Below are positions 62,511 to 64,000 of a stretch of DNA of 64,000 bases, piece after piece. Position 1 is the stretch's first letter. Each line of letters begins with the position of its first letter. Origin of the DNA: Phaseolus vulgaris (lineage: Eukaryota > Streptophyta > Magnoliopsida > Fabales > Fabaceae); the NCBI RefSeq assembly GCF_000499845.2, contig NC_023759.2, positions 43,742,672 through 43,806,671 on the forward strand. The letters are read 5' to 3'. A program made the position numbers and the translations under genes. Below the pieces are notes generated by a model. That model had not been told where the DNA came from, ran no database searches, and was given only the letters and a program-made list of their open reading frames with translations.

Positions 62511-64000
62511 AGTACCTTCTCCCCTCCCTCATGGAAATAAACACACCATAATGTCTCGTTCAAAATAATGAAGATTAATTAGCTAAAAAGGATTTTAGAG
62601 AATATAATAAAAAGTATTAGAATTTATTTTTAATATTTAATTTTTTTAAATAAGATCATAATATTTGTAGGATCATTATTTAGGAAATGGTGTTTTTAGT
62701 AGAGGTGTGAAAATGAATTTGATCCGTTTTTACTGGATTTGATTTGATTTTATATTTTACGGGTTAATAGGTTATTTTGATTATTTTAAAATGATAAAAA
62801 AAGTTTAGAAAAAATAAGAAACTTTCAAAAGAAATTTTAAGAAAAATATAATTTATACCAATAAAAACAATTTAATTTCAGATATATAAGTTATAATAAG
62901 TTATTGTAGAGGGTGTAACAGTATCATTTTTGTTCCAACTTATTTTTGGGAACATTTTAAACCCGCTTGCATAAAAGTCACGTTTCTGAAGTTGGTTAGT
63001 TGGAGAAGACACGTGATGTGACTTCTTTTGTTTAATGTTAAAAAATATTTTTATATTCTAACGCTTTCTGCGCGTGCACGAGATGGCTCCTTCCAACTCC
63101 GCACACCCTTGCAACTTCCCACCATTTTATGAAACTACCAGGAACCCACGTCTTTTCTCTTTTTATTACTCAATTAGTTTTTAATACAAAATTTCAAGAA
63201 GATAATCAAATTTTAAATAATTTTAGTAAAGGTAATGATATTTTAACGTCACACACAATAAAACACATTCATTCTACATATCAATAAATTATTATTTTAA
63301 TTATATTCATTTTATTTTTTAATTTAAAATATTATTTTATTATTATAATTGGATGTCAATTGTATTGTTTAAGAAAAAAACTTTTCCTTCTAGTAAGTGT
63401 AATATACAGCTCATAAAGAAAAGGTTTTTAAATAAAGTACGAACATACTATTGCCAAGAAATACTAAATAAAACTAAGAAATATCATTCTTTACAAAAAC
63501 TCTTATCATGAAGTACCACTTTTCAACAAGTATCAATTTTATTAAGAAGTATCAAGTAATTACTAAACAAAGATGCAAAAGTATCAATATATAGTCGAGA
63601 AGCACGAAACTTAATGAGAAGTTAATCAATAGTTAAAAGTATTAGATAAGGTTAAGAAACAACAGTCTTATCGAGAGAAATATTAAATAATAGTTAGAAG
63701 TTTCAGGTAAATAAAGTATCATTCTTATGGAGAAATACAAATTAAAACTGAGAAATACCAATACAATACCTAAAACACCTCAACAGATTCATAAAATGTG
63801 TACGTAATCCAAAAACAATGATAAGTAAACAACGACTAAATTAATAACTAAATTGAAGATTAAAAATAATATAAACTCCTCTCTCCCAAACATGTTCGAT
63901 AAAGATTCATTAAAAATAAAACAAATAGATAACCACATGCAAGATATTAAATATCGAAGACATTAAATATGAATATTATTGTCTATCACATGACTGCATC
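62511..64000. other. AT-rich intergenic to the window end
   Basis: A less AT-rich patch at 63050-63170 includes GCGCGTGCACGAGATGG and a short open frame of about 30 codons that I cannot assign. About 63430-63780 is a loose series of AAGTATCAA / AGAAATATCA-like words, perhaps a decayed minisatellite. A gene could start beyond the window. Confidence 0.45.

Noticed and set aside
63084..63180. A short plus-strand open frame starting MAPSNSAHPCN
   Set aside because: About 30 codons, no homology I recognise, and it runs into AT-rich sequence. It could be a leader of a gene beyond the window, but nothing supports that.

Overview
The window is nuclear DNA of a flowering plant. The genes carry GT-AG introns, the intergenic space is very AT-rich and full of decayed transposons, and every recognisable protein is a standard angiosperm family. 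The wording of the proteins and the type of interspersed repeats suggest a legume, perhaps of the bean/cowpea group. That placement is my inference and was not tested.

Layout. Positions 1-3300 are intergenic with one small inverted-repeat element. An S-adenosylmethionine synthetase gene (+, CDS 4454-5626) follows, with a leader intron and a (TA)31 tract just upstream. Next come a thioredoxin-like gene with a 26-bp microexon (-, 6442-7803), a MITE-like element (8011-8419) and a 16-exon FAD-synthetase-like gene (-, 9498-17509). A cluster of small inverted-repeat elements lies at 19001-20060. An intronless E-class PPR gene (-, 22737-24395) has its 5' flank occupied by a 3.4-kb array of a 51-bp repeat (24520-27914).

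Positions 27915-38531 are a gene desert with LTR-like relics and dispersed repeats. It ends at a four-exon xyloglucan endotransglucosylase/hydrolase gene (+, 38532-40349). After another empty stretch lies a 13-exon RING/WD40 gene of the RFWD3 type (-, 45072-50222). This is followed by a tandem repeat, a dead LINE 3' end (51480-52344) and a three-exon CDC25/arsenate-reductase gene (+, 52970-55090) with a likely solo LTR in its second intron. A tRNA-Ile(AAT) gene sits at 56504-56577. Positions 56731-64000 hold no gene I can support.

How the genes relate. They do not form a pathway; they are housekeeping functions: methyl-donor synthesis, redox, flavin cofactor synthesis, organelle RNA processing, wall remodelling, ubiquitin ligation/DNA repair and arsenate reduction. 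The FAD-synthetase, RFWD3 and CDC25 genes look like a neighbourhood that, from memory, is also close-linked on Arabidopsis chromosome 5. I found no previously undescribed multi-gene system. The most unusual structure is the 51-bp array, with its hairpin core and internal block duplications.

I assembled exons by hand from splice signals, reading frame and family conservation. All CDS totals divide by three without internal stops, but no transcript evidence was available.
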